In this document: one piece after another, positions 17,101-24,619 of the stretch
Layout of the letters: each line of letters starts with the position of its first letter
Numbering within the stretch: the stretch's first letter is position 1
Assembly: GCA_964652775.1 (NCBI GenBank)
Contig: CAZZAM010000013.1
Location: 22,844-86,843, forward strand
Reading direction: 5' to 3'
Length of the DNA: 64,000 bases
From: UBA11346 sp038060575
Lineage (GTDB): Bacteria > Planctomycetota > UBA11346
Position numbers and translations under genes: made by a program
The notes under the pieces: generated by a model
Seen by the model: the letters and a program-made list of their open reading frames with translations, nothing else
Told to the model about the DNA's origin: nothing
The model's database searches: none

Positions 17101-17813
17101 TGCAGTCGCGCTTGGATCGTCTGCACCTATATCAGCACAACGACCGCGCAGTGACCGTGGAGGTCGACACGACGCTTGCCGCAGTCAGTCGCGCAGCGGC
17201 GATGCGCGTCTCACAACGCTACACAATCTATGGCCTAGGTGATGTGGTGCTGACGACACGGATCCACATTGGCGGCCGCAATTTGCCAGCAATTCCGCGC
17301 CTAGGCCTTCGCTTCACCATGCCCGGCACCTTCGACCGCATGAGTTGGTTCGGCCGCGGGCCACATGACAGCTATCGCGACTGCAAAGACAGCGCCACGA
17401 TCGGCACATGGAGCGGGCTGATTCAAGACCAATACGTGCCCTACGTGCTGCCTCAGGAACACGGCAACAAAGCCGACTCACGCTGGTTGGCCGTAACCGA
17501 TATACGCGGCAGCGGACTGCTTGCAGCGGCAGGCGACGACGACCTCAACGTTAGTGCCAGTCATTATGCCACCGAGGATCTTGATGCAGCAAAACACACT
17601 GCCGATCTCGTGCGACGCGATAAGACATTCGTCCGCCTCGACCACCTCCACCATGGCATCGGCAGCAATTCGTGCGGACCAGTTCCACAACCGCAGCATC
17701 GATTGCTGGCGCAAGGTGAACATGTATTCACCGTTCGTCTGCGTGCGTTCCATCAGGATCTTATTTCCCCCATGCTGCTCACTCGGCAGTGGCCAGCTGA
17801 ATTAGCACCATAG
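14169..17813 (+). CDS. GH2 beta-galactosidase (LacZ-like)
   Basis: 1214 residues with the full LacZ layout: sugar-binding jelly roll (~200-385, VPSNWQIYQDRGYDGPHYTN), Ig-like domain, TIM barrel (~490-790), and a C-terminal large beta-sandwich (from ~930, RAPTDNDRN). The acid/base Glu is E635 in WSLGNESGSG and the nucleophile is E701 in FFLCEYAHAMGNG. Both contexts are classical for LacZ. It hydrolyses terminal beta-galactosides. No signal peptide is seen, so it should be cytoplasmic. It is ~190 residues longer than E. coli LacZ because of an N-terminal beta-rich domain (~10-170) that resembles a binding or sleeve domain. I start at the ATG at 14169; the longer TTG frame at 14130 lacks a ribosome site. 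Control is probably by the divergent AraC protein. Confidence 0.92.
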   Translation: MTTQPIAFSSTWTVFGPFSEHDQHPEPAALTCCPSQLRLGGKTATGITVPVTNARLDLGALLNVSASRTAAWVYVQLTAPRSDRFVLGIGADWFLEAYLDGQRIINTLTTGNVTSPTNHDNPVEVDLSVGQHLLAIRVLAGSKGMVLAIGEPIDGDELERRRRLAVAPKADPAHDWEDPTILQRNRLPAHATLIPFADEASAVIGERGLSPFVRLLSGEWDFRWCANPKILPDGWSDPTPIAGWDRIRVPSNWQIYQDRGYDGPHYTNVPYPIPVDIPRVPTDNPVGLYRRTFTVPPHWDGRRVHVHFDGVNSAFYVYVNGKQVGYSQGSHMPSEVDVTPFLVAGDNLLAVQVFKWSDASYLEDQDFIRLSGIFRDVTLIALPRIHVRDLRVRTDLDSAYRDAVLDLRLNVINWSGSSAKGHRVCVKLLDDTGATVIERTLPVPTLATDSDQHLDVQFPITNPRKWNAEEPNLYTLLVSSINADGVTTAAQRQSIGFRRIELRDQQLWVNGVSIKIQGVNRHDTHPDLGHAVSLESMVRDITLMKQHNINAVRTSHYPNDPRWLDLCDRFGLYVFDEADLETHGFGCMNVAWDNADWAIPVTHPDWKAACLDRAMRVVERDKNHPSVIMWSLGNESGSGPNLEAMANWMRQTDPTRSVHYEGAGDRPYVDVVSEMYTDIPRLVAQGAKTPQEDPRPFFLCEYAHAMGNGPGSLGDYWAVIRASKRLIGGCVWEWADHSIKLRNPDGTTSWGYGGDWGDRPNDGNFCVDGLVWPDRTPYPGLRELKTVLEPVTVELVDVAKGIVRIGNRYGFTSLSHLDGGWVLACDDQIIAEGRVPHLDIAADQHREVTLGFPTPQPRAGSRWFLTVRFTLAIGTPWAQRGHEIACTQLALPVAVPALPKLAIAKMPTLAVREERNRLVISGEAWQLGFDTVHGRMDQWILDGLPLLCSGPQLDIWRAPTDNDRNTKAKWREFGYDRMQSRLDRLHLYQHNDRAVTVEVDTTLAAVSRAAAMRVSQRYTIYGLGDVVLTTRIHIGGRNLPAIPRLGLRFTMPGTFDRMSWFGRGPHDSYRDCKDSATIGTWSGLIQDQYVPYVLPQEHGNKADSRWLAVTDIRGSGLLAAAGDDDLNVSASHYATEDLDAAKHTADLVRRDKTFVRLDHLHHGIGSNSCGPVPQPQHRLLAQGEHVFTVRLRAFHQDLISPMLLTRQWPAELAP

Positions 17814-17994
17814 GAACATAACCCAGACCACACCGGGCAGCAGGCATCCACTATCATTTTCCATAGCCATCTTCACGCTTGCCAAGGCTGCGTAGCTACG
17901 CTTATGATTATACTGTCCGTAACAGCTAATAAACTTGGCTGTGCGCTCCCTCCCGCGCTTGCTGCTGGGGGCGTCCAACATCAGGAACCTGACT

Positions 17995-19509
17995 ATGCTT
18001 GCCGCTCAGATCGCTTTGTCCCTGACACTGTCCGCCGTCGCAATTAGTTCAGAATCCACGCCTTCCATCCCACATCCAAGCAAACCCAATATCATCGTCA
18101 TCTACGCCGACGATCTGGGGTATGGCGATGTCGGCTGCTATGGCGCCAAGCGCATCCCGACGCCCAACATCGATCGCCTAGCGTCTGCGGGTCAGCGCTT
18201 CACCAATGGCTATGCAACTTCGGCCACCTGCACTCCGTCGCGCTACGCACTGCTCACCGGCGAATATCCCTGGCGCGTGGGAGCACGCATTCTCAGCGGC
18301 GAGGCCGGGTTAATCGTCAAGACCGGGCGTGCAACCCTTCCGTCCATCCTACGCAGCGCGGGTTACCGCACGGCCGCCATCGGCAAATGGCATCTTGGAT
18401 TGGGGGAAGGCCAGAATGACTGGAACAAGCCCCTGAAACCAGGACCTCTCGAATTGGGATATGACTACTCATTCCTGATGGCGGCAACCATGGATCGGGT
18501 GCCCTGCGTGTATGTGCGTGGTCACGATGTAGTCGGGCTTGATCCTGCCGATCCAATTCAGATTAGTTATAAGACACCGTTTGTTGGTGAGCTGATCGGA
18601 CGCTCGAGCCCACCCGAATCCATGCGCATGCTCTTTAGTCGTGGCCATGATGGAGCCATCATCAACGGCATTCCTCGTATTGGCTATATGCACGGTGGCA
18701 AAGCCGCATCCTGGGTTGATGAAGACATGGCCGATGTGTACAACCGCGAGGCGATCACGTTCATGGAAGCGAACAAAGGACGTCCATTTTTCATCTACCT
18801 TGGCCACAGCGATCCGCACGTACCACGCCTGCCAAACAAACGTTTTGTCGGAGCAACAACATTGGGACCGCGCGGCGACTCCATTGTTCAGTTCGACTGG
18901 AGCGTTGGCGAGATCATGAGCAATCTCAAACGCCTGGGACTCGACCGCAACACGATGGTCATACTAACTAGTGACAATGGGCCAGTATTGGATGACGGAT
19001 ACAAGGACGGTGCAAAGGAGATGAATGGCGATCACACGCCATGGGGACCGCTCCAAGGTGGCAAGTACAGCAATTATGAAGCTGGCACCCGCGTACCCTT
19101 CATCGTCCATTGGCCGGCGCGAGTGAAGGCTGGCGTCTCCGATGCACTAGTCAGCCAGATCGATTTTGCCGCGAGTTTTGCTGCTTTGACCGGATGCCAA
19201 CTCAAGCAAGAAGACGTCCCCGACAGCTTCAATGTGTTGCCCGCCCTCCTGGGGGAATCACCTACTGGACGCGATTACCTGATCACCGATGCCGGCTGCC
19301 TTGGCGTACGACAGGGCAACTGGAAGTACATCGAGTCAAGTTCGGGCAGAGACGGAAAGAAGAAAAACGAAACCGATTCGCCCATGCTATTTCATCTCGC
19401 AACCGATCTCCATGAAGACACCAATATTGCCGCCCAGCATCCAGATCAGGTAAAGGTCATGAGTGCGCTGATCGACCACGCCAAGAAGGCGACATACACG
19501 CGCCCGTGA
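17995..19509 (+). CDS. Secreted sulfatase (family S1)
   Basis: 504 residues. A signal peptide (MLAAQIALSLTLSAVAISS) is followed by the alkaline-phosphatase-fold sulfatase domain: metal-binding NIIVIYADDLGYGDVGCYG, then TCTPSRYALLTG with C79 as the residue oxidised to formylglycine (C-x-P-S-R), and IGKWHLGLG, a substrate-site motif. It removes sulfate esters, probably from a carbohydrate. I chose the ATG at 17995 with AGGA 8 bases upstream. The TTG at 17935 would put 20 residues before the signal peptide. It lies downstream of the GH2 gene with a 181-bp gap, so it may belong to the same degradative locus. No formylglycine-generating enzyme is in the window. Confidence 0.88.
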   Translation: MLAAQIALSLTLSAVAISSESTPSIPHPSKPNIIVIYADDLGYGDVGCYGAKRIPTPNIDRLASAGQRFTNGYATSATCTPSRYALLTGEYPWRVGARILSGEAGLIVKTGRATLPSILRSAGYRTAAIGKWHLGLGEGQNDWNKPLKPGPLELGYDYSFLMAATMDRVPCVYVRGHDVVGLDPADPIQISYKTPFVGELIGRSSPPESMRMLFSRGHDGAIINGIPRIGYMHGGKAASWVDEDMADVYNREAITFMEANKGRPFFIYLGHSDPHVPRLPNKRFVGATTLGPRGDSIVQFDWSVGEIMSNLKRLGLDRNTMVILTSDNGPVLDDGYKDGAKEMNGDHTPWGPLQGGKYSNYEAGTRVPFIVHWPARVKAGVSDALVSQIDFAASFAALTGCQLKQEDVPDSFNVLPALLGESPTGRDYLITDAGCLGVRQGNWKYIESSSGRDGKKKNETDSPMLFHLATDLHEDTNIAAQHPDQVKVMSALIDHAKKATYTRP

Positions 19510-19573
19510 CCGACGATATCACGAACGCAAGCAATCTGGACATAGTACTACACCTTCGGACATGCACTTCCCT

Positions 19574-19602
19574 GAAATGTAGACATACAACATATTTCAT
19601 AC
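19574..19602. repeat. Left copy of a 29-bp direct repeat bounding the recombinase/TA segment
   Basis: GAAATGTAGACATACAACAT followed by A-TTTCATACT recurs at 20956-20984 and 21115-21143, with one base difference here. Copies on both sides of the recombinase-Phd-PIN segment in the same orientation suggest ends of a mobile or duplicated unit. Confidence 0.7.
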
Positions 19603-19636
19603 TGCCATATTTGCCACTGTTGGCCGTACGTCGGTC

Positions 19637-20200
19637 GTGGACCTGCGTATCCGGTTGCACCTATCCCTTCTCTATGACTGCGCCCTCCGGAACTCCGAAG
19701 CGATCAAGCTCGACGTGTCCGACATCGACCTCGATGAGCGCACGTTGTTGGTCCGTGACGGGAAGGGCGGCAAAACGGCGATGCTCCCGCTATTGGCCAG
19801 CACCATGCACGTCGCGGCGGACTACCTCGCCTTGCGTCGGGAACTCCTACGCGGTCCCGATCATAGCGCGTTGCTCCTCGCCCATTCGGGTCGTCGGCTG
19901 CCGCTGTGGTGGATGCAGGATCACTTACACCGACTATCGCAGACCATCGGCTTTCGCGTTCATCCACATGCACTCAGGCACGCGGTAGCAGTCCACATGT
20001 TGAGGCGCGGAGCAGACATTCGCTACATCCAACAGTACCTCCGACATGAGGACCTGGAAACCACGAAGGTGTATTTGAGACTGGTCCCAGGCCAACTCCG
20101 TGCGGATTACGACGCTGCGATGCCCGTATTCCCCGTTGAGCCGCCCAACCAGGACGACCCAACGCGCCTTGCATCTGCCACTTCATTGCCAATCATGTGA
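19637..20200 (+). pseudogene. Tyrosine recombinase, N-terminally truncated
   Basis: 187 residues covering only the catalytic half of a phage-integrase/Xer-type recombinase: catalytic Arg in CALRNSEAI, Lys in RDGKGGKTAM, H-x-x-R in VHPHALRHAVAVHML, His in LRHEDLETTKVYLRL and the Tyr nucleophile in KVYLR. The order and spacing are right, so the active site is complete. The ~100-residue core-binding (SAM-like) domain is absent. Upstream, the frame runs only into the 29-bp repeat at 19574-19602 and meets a stop at 19580, so the gene was probably cut by that element. The IntI-specific insertion is not visible, so it is not an integron integrase. It could be a relic of the event that brought in the following Phd/PIN pair. 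Confidence 0.75.
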
Positions 20201-20215
20201 CATAAGGATTCAGCC

Positions 20216-20503
20216 ATGCAGTTCGTATCCGCCAGTTCCCTTCGTCAGCCTCGCGCCTGGAGAGCCATCCGCTCGGGGAAGGCCGTCGTGACCAATCGCG
20301 GCAAGCCGATGGCCCTCGTGCTGCCCATCACCGACGCCACGTTTGACGCGGTCGTTGAGCAGGTCAGCCAGATCGAAGCCGTTGCCGCCATGCGCAACAT
20401 GCAGGCCCACGCCAAGGCGACGGGCAAGGACCGCATGACCGACGATCAGGTGCAGGCGGTCATCGCGGATGTACGGAAGCGTCGGCATGCGCGTCGTAGT
20501 TGA
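20216..20503 (+). CDS. Phd/YefM-like antitoxin
   Basis: 95 residues. The N-terminus MQFVSASSLRQPRAWRAIRS and then VVTNRGKPMALVLPI show the Phd/YefM DNA-binding fold (TNRGKPxAxVLP signature). The C-terminal half is a helical, charged toxin-neutralising segment ending in basic residues. AAGGA sits ~8 bases before the ATG. It starts 15 bp after the truncated recombinase and overlaps the PIN-domain toxin by 17 bp. A Phd-type antitoxin with a PIN-type toxin is a mixed but known pairing. It should repress the operon and inhibit the toxin. Confidence 0.75.
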   Translation: MQFVSASSLRQPRAWRAIRSGKAVVTNRGKPMALVLPITDATFDAVVEQVSQIEAVAAMRNMQAHAKATGKDRMTDDQVQAVIADVRKRRHARRS

Positions 20504-20936
20504 TACCAACGTCCTCGTTTCATCGCAGTTGACGCCGCATGGTCCGGCTAGTGTGGTGGTCGGCCTCGGACTTGCCCGCGCTCTGCAGCCGCTGGTGGAT
20601 AGTCGGATGTTGGATGAACACGAGGAACTCTTGCGTCGACCCGAGTTTGGATTCAGCCCAGCGGACATAGACGCTTTCCTCGAACGTTGGAAGCAGGTCG
20701 CCGTGATGGTTACGGCTGCACCGATCCCTGGAGGGGTAAAGGGATTGCCCGTTCCCGACGATGTAGCCTTCCTCGAAGTTGCATTTAGCGGCAAGGCCGA
20801 GGTCCTGGTGACCAGCAACCTCAAGCACTTCCCCGAACGCAGCCGCCACGGCATCGCGGTTGTCACGCCCATGGTATTTGTGACGACCTATCTCCAGCCG
20901 CGCCGACCGAGCCCTGGCCACCGTTCAAAGCACTGA
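20487..20936 (+). CDS. PIN-domain toxin (putative TA toxin, COG1569-like)
   Basis: About 149 residues of a PIN nuclease: MRVVVDTNVLVSS at the start (first catalytic Asp), conserved Glu in LDEHEELLRRPEF, and the closing acidic site in VPDDVAFLEVAFSGKAEVLVTSNLKHFP. This matches the family annotated as PIN-type toxin components that cleave RNA. I start at the ATG at 20487 because VVVDTNVLVS begins three residues later; an upstream ATG at 20469 adds six residues. It overlaps the antitoxin by 17 bp. With its partner it sits between direct copies of a 29-bp repeat, which suggests carriage on a small mobile or duplicated segment. Confidence 0.8.
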   Translation: MRVVVDTNVLVSSQLTPHGPASVVVGLGLARALQPLVDSRMLDEHEELLRRPEFGFSPADIDAFLERWKQVAVMVTAAPIPGGVKGLPVPDDVAFLEVAFSGKAEVLVTSNLKHFPERSRHGIAVVTPMVFVTTYLQPRRPSPGHRSKH

Positions 20937-20955
20937 CGACCAAACCTGTCATACC

Positions 20956-21333
20956 GAAATGTAGACATACAACATTTTTCATACTTCTGCCCAACACGTC
21001 AGCCGGATCAGTGACTATGCGAGCGCGAAGCGGATTGCGGTCCACATAGGCCATGCAGCCGAACACCACGCCGTTGTCCAGCAATAACAACTGCTTGCTC
21101 CTGGCCTGTACCGTGAAATGTAGACATACAACATTTTTCATACTTCTGCCCAACACGTCAGCCGGATCANNNNNNNNNNNNNNNNNNNNNNNNNNNNNNN
21201 NNNNNNNNNNNNNNNNNNNNNNNNNNNNNNNNNNNNNNNNNNNNNNNNNNNNNNNNNNNNNNNNNNNNNCCACATAGGCCATGCAGCCGAACACCACGCC
21301 GTTGTCCAGCAATAACAACTGCTTACTCCTGGC
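20956..21333 (-). repeat. Tandem 159-bp repeats carrying a transposase fragment
   Basis: The unit starting at 20956 recurs at 21115 (159 bp = 53 codons) with near identity, and a third partial copy follows the N run (21270-21333). On the minus strand the unit reads in frame and includes VVFGCMAYVDRNPLRARIVT, which resembles the AYVDLNPVRA segment of IS200-like/REP-associated tyrosine transposases. The catalytic HUH and Tyr regions are absent, so this is a remnant, not a working transposase. Confidence 0.7.
21170..21269. other. Assembly gap (100 N)
   Basis: Exactly 100 N inside the tandem repeat. From the intact copy, 31 bp would be missing if no extra unit is hidden; the real gap may be 31 bp plus any number of 159-bp units. 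Confidence 0.95.
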
Positions 21334-21426
21334 CGATCTGCCCGGCGCACTCTCCAACATTGGCTCACCATCCGAGATACAACGTCATCGTCCGGATCGG
21401 ATGGTGGACATGTGCCCGCATTTCTC

Positions 21427-23010
21427 CTACCGACCATCACGCCGCGCGGCCTGCGCCGCATCAGCGAGGTCGCAGGCAGCGCGGTGGAAGCCCTGGCGCA
21501 GACGTATCTCGTCGCCGAACTCCAGGCAGTTGTCGCCGGCTGCGTCGTAGGCGGGCCAGGCCGGGAGATCGCCGCCATTAGGATCGCCACTAACGGCAAA
21601 GCGCACCCAGGCGTCGCGCATGCGCTCGGCCAGGCGGCGGTCTTCGGCGGGGGCGGCGCGCTGCGGAGTGAGCAGCTCGGGCTGACCGAAGACGTAGGCG
21701 ATCTCGGCGCTGTGAAAGGCGCCAAGCCTCCGTTGCAGCAGTGGCGACAGCGGCGGTACCCGGCTGAAATGGTAGAGGAAGACGCAGTTGCGCGCAGAAG
21801 CACTCAGCATCCGGGCACTGCGCCGCGCGTCGGCGACGAAGGCCGTGATGCCGATGAGCTTATTCCCGGCCGCGCGCACGTCGCCATCGACCAACGGGAA
21901 GAGACTCAGGGCCTCATCGGCTCGCACGGCAAACCACGATTCGGCGAGTCGACGCAGGTCGGCCTGAGTACGCAACGGCAGCTGGGCAGTGAAGATGGTT
22001 GCCTCATCGGCATTGGTGCCCAACAACACCGGCACGTCGGCCACCTGCCCGCGTGCAGCCAGCTGCTCGGGCCGATCAGGAATGAGCACGCCGTCGACCA
22101 CTGGGGCGAAGCTGTTGCCCTTGCCCTCGCTGCGGAACAGCCCCACCACCGGCCGCGCCGCCGCGAGCAGGTCGGCGGCGGATACGGCACGCAGCTCGGC
22201 CAGCGGATCACCAGACGCGTGCGACAGCAACTGGTTCGCGATGCGCGTGCCGATTTCCTCAGCGGGCTCGGCGTCGGGCCAGGGTTCGCGTAGGTGACGA
22301 GAGAAGCCGCCGAAACCAGCGCTCTGGATGATGGCGCGGTGGAAGAGGCCGCGCGCGACGGGCATGACCAAGAGACGAGCGACGCAGCCGCCGCCGGCCG
22401 ATTCTCCAAAGATAGTCACCTTGCCGGGATCGCCGCCGAAGGCGGCAGCGTTGCGCTGCACCCAACGCAGGGCGGAACACAGATCGAGCATGCCGTAGTT
22501 ACCGGAACCTTCGCCTTCGGCGGACAGCCCAGGAAGGGCGAGAAAGCCGAATGGTCCGAGGCGGTAATTAACCGTAATGAGGATGACGCCGGCCTCGGCC
22601 AGTCGCCGGCCATCGTAGAGCGGCTGCGACCCGGAGCCGGTGGTCCAACCGCCGCCATGGATCCACACCATCACCGGCCGTGGCACGCTGGCCGACGGCA
22701 AGGCCCAGACGTTGAGGTAGAGGCTGTCCTCAGACTGCGGCGTTGATTCCTCCGGTCCAAACACCGGCGGCGGCTGCACGCAGCGCGCGCCAAAAGCGCT
22801 GCAGGCGCGGGGCGAACTCCACGGAGCAACCGGCTGCGGCGGTCGCCAGCGCAGCGGACCGACCGGAGGAGCGGCATAGGGGATGCCGAGGAATCTGCGT
22901 ACAGCGCCATCCATACTTCCGCTGACCGGGCCGCTGTCGAGTTGTACGGCCGGCGGCTCGGCTCCGACTATGCAGCAGGAAACGACGACGAGCAGAAAAA
23001 ACTGATTCAT
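21427..23010 (-). CDS. Secreted type-B carboxylesterase
   Basis: 527 residues. A signal peptide (MNQFFLLVVVSCCIVGAEP) is followed by a complete carboxylesterase type-B domain: GIPYAAPPVGPLRW, VMVWIHGGGWTTGSG (oxyanion hole), and VTIFGESAGGGCVARLL with the catalytic Ser at S204. The acid is likely the Glu in LLGTNADEATIF (~322) and the His is in RRLGAFHSAEIAYVFG (~420). It hydrolyses carboxylic esters, plausibly acyl or acetyl groups on a polysaccharide given the sulfatases upstream. The gene is GC-rich relative to the repeats beside it. It is separated from the upstream sulfatase pair by ~175 bp with a strong hairpin, so it probably has its own promoter. Confidence 0.88.
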   Translation of the reverse strand: MNQFFLLVVVSCCIVGAEPPAVQLDSGPVSGSMDGAVRRFLGIPYAAPPVGPLRWRPPQPVAPWSSPRACSAFGARCVQPPPVFGPEESTPQSEDSLYLNVWALPSASVPRPVMVWIHGGGWTTGSGSQPLYDGRRLAEAGVILITVNYRLGPFGFLALPGLSAEGEGSGNYGMLDLCSALRWVQRNAAAFGGDPGKVTIFGESAGGGCVARLLVMPVARGLFHRAIIQSAGFGGFSRHLREPWPDAEPAEEIGTRIANQLLSHASGDPLAELRAVSAADLLAAARPVVGLFRSEGKGNSFAPVVDGVLIPDRPEQLAARGQVADVPVLLGTNADEATIFTAQLPLRTQADLRRLAESWFAVRADEALSLFPLVDGDVRAAGNKLIGITAFVADARRSARMLSASARNCVFLYHFSRVPPLSPLLQRRLGAFHSAEIAYVFGQPELLTPQRAAPAEDRRLAERMRDAWVRFAVSGDPNGGDLPAWPAYDAAGDNCLEFGDEIRLRQGFHRAACDLADAAQAARRDGR

Positions 23011-23049
23011 GCACTTAATACTCAGCGTGATCGCGACCGTTACACTGTA

Positions 23050-23080
23050 ACGTGGGTCTGCAGAACCTGCAGACCCACGT
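23050..23080 (-). terminator. Perfect hairpin between sulfatase pair and esterase
   Basis: 14-bp perfect stem (ACGTGGGTCTGCAG / CTGCAGACCCACGT) with a 3-base loop, 105 bp after the sulfatase stop on the minus strand. No T run follows on either strand, so it may be a terminator, a processing site or an operator for the esterase. Confidence 0.5.
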
Positions 23081-23185
23081 CAAACGATTAAGCCGGATTT
23101 GCCGCGTGCCATATGCGGATAAACGCATGCCACACTCAGTGAAATTGCCAGTTCCCGATGAATCGGCACAGCCAGGAACCGTATT

Positions 23186-24619
23186 TCATTTCCCGACATA
23201 TTCAGGATTCAACTTCGTCGGCACGGGAGCCTTCACCTGCTCGCGCCATTGACGCAGCTTGCCGATGAGTTCATCCCGACGCTTCGGCTGGTCTTGGGCG
23301 AGATCGTGCTGTTCGCTCTGATCGACTGAGAGATCATAGAGTTCGACTCGGCTGTCCTCAAAAAATTCCAGAAGCTTCCAGTTGCCCATGCGAATGGCCC
23401 CGACTGGTCGGGTGCGGAACACATCCGGCTTGGCGCCCTGCTTCGATTGTTTTCCGGATTTGCCTCCGCCTCCGCCTTCAAGGTAACAGGGGAAGTGCCA
23501 GTAGAGAGCCTCGCGGTCGAGCTTCGCTCCGCCCTGCATGAGCGGCATGATGTTCACGCCGTCCAAGACCGTGTCCTTGGCCGGGGTCGAGCCGGTCATC
23601 GCCAGCAGGGTCGGATAGAAATCGACGGTGATCACAGGAACTTCGCTGACCGAACCAGCGGCGATCCGACCCGGCCAGCGCACCGCCAGAGGGACGCGGA
23701 TGCCGCCTTCGTACAGCATCCCCTTGTAGCCGCGCAGGGGCGCGTTCCCGGTGACCCCCTGCTTTCCGCCGTTGTCCGAGGTCACTACCACCACCGTTTT
23801 TTCCGTCAGGTGCAGTTCATCGAGGGTGGCCAGCACCCGTCCCACCGCTTGGTCGGCGCCGAAAAGCAGTCCGGCATACTCCGGATCTTTTTGCTCGCCG
23901 ACGGGTTTGCGGTCCTTGAAGCGCGCCGTCAGGTCGGGCTTGGATTGGATCGGTCCATGCACGGCGTATTGGGGGAAATACAGACAAAACGGCTTGTTCG
24001 CGTTAGCCTTGATGAAGCCGACCGCCTCCTCGGCCAGGCGGTCATTGAGATTCTCGCCCTTGGGACCGTCGGTGAGATACGCGAGGTTATAGGGCGCAAA
24101 GTAGCTGGTCGGGTGGCCTGCCTCTGAGCCAGCGATGTTGAGCAAGAATCCCTGATCGGTGGGCAGGGTGCCTTTGTTGCTGCCGAGGTGCCATTTGCCG
24201 ATCGAAGCCGTGGCGTAGCCCGCCGCCTGCACGCGTTCGGCCCAGGTGACGACGCTGCCCTCCAGTTCCTTGCGGTTTTCGATCGGCACCAGTTTGCGAT
24301 CCTTTGCCGAACCGCGGTCGCTGTTATCGACAGTGTAGATGCAGGTGCGCGGGCCGTACTGTCCGGACATCAGCGAAGCGCGGGTCGGAGCGCAGTTGGG
24401 TCCGCATGTGTATGCTTGGCGAAAGATCATCCCCTCACGTGCGACCCGGTCGAGGCTCGGTGTCTCATAATAGGTGCTGCCGGCGAAGCCGGCGTCCATC
24501 GCCCCCTGGTCGTCGAGCATGATGAACACGATGTTCGGCCGCGTCGTCTCAGCGGCGATTCCAGCGCAGACGAGTAGGGAGGTTGAGAGCAAACGTAGAA
24601 AATGTGCGGCGGTCCTCAT
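23186..24619 (-). CDS. Secreted sulfatase (CAPTR active site)
   Basis: 477 residues. A signal peptide (MRTAAHFLRLLSTSLLVCAG) precedes the sulfatase fold: RPNIVFIMLDDQGAMDAGFA (metal site), then NCAPTRASLMSG with C76 as the formylglycine precursor (C-x-P-T-R, an accepted variant of CxPSR), SIGKWHLGSN and VVVTSDNGGK. I start at the ATG at 24619 because it overlaps the stop of the upstream sulfatase (ATGA) and the signal peptide begins there; the longer frame from 24676 lies inside that gene. The two coupled genes are probably made together to desulfate one polysaccharide at different positions. The substrate is unknown. Confidence 0.88.
   Translation of the reverse strand: MRTAAHFLRLLSTSLLVCAGIAAETTRPNIVFIMLDDQGAMDAGFAGSTYYETPSLDRVAREGMIFRQAYTCGPNCAPTRASLMSGQYGPRTCIYTVDNSDRGSAKDRKLVPIENRKELEGSVVTWAERVQAAGYATASIGKWHLGSNKGTLPTDQGFLLNIAGSEAGHPTSYFAPYNLAYLTDGPKGENLNDRLAEEAVGFIKANANKPFCLYFPQYAVHGPIQSKPDLTARFKDRKPVGEQKDPEYAGLLFGADQAVGRVLATLDELHLTEKTVVVVTSDNGGKQGVTGNAPLRGYKGMLYEGGIRVPLAVRWPGRIAAGSVSEVPVITVDFYPTLLAMTGSTPAKDTVLDGVNIMPLMQGGAKLDREALYWHFPCYLEGGGGGKSGKQSKQGAKPDVFRTRPVGAIRMGNWKLLEFFEDSRVELYDLSVDQSEQHDLAQDQPKRRDELIGKLRQWREQVKAPVPTKLNPEYVGK

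Noticed and set aside
19637..20200. Tyrosine recombinase as the integrase of the cassette array
   Set aside because: It lacks the extra IntI helix region between the second and third catalytic patches and lacks its N-terminal domain. It is 11 kb from the array.
21412..22293. Plus-strand open frame opposite the carboxylesterase
   Set aside because: It is a shadow of the esterase; no recognisable domain, and the opposite strand has a complete catalytic triad.
23050..23080. Confident rho-independent terminator
   Set aside because: The stem is excellent, but neither side has a T run, so it is listed only as a tentative hairpin.
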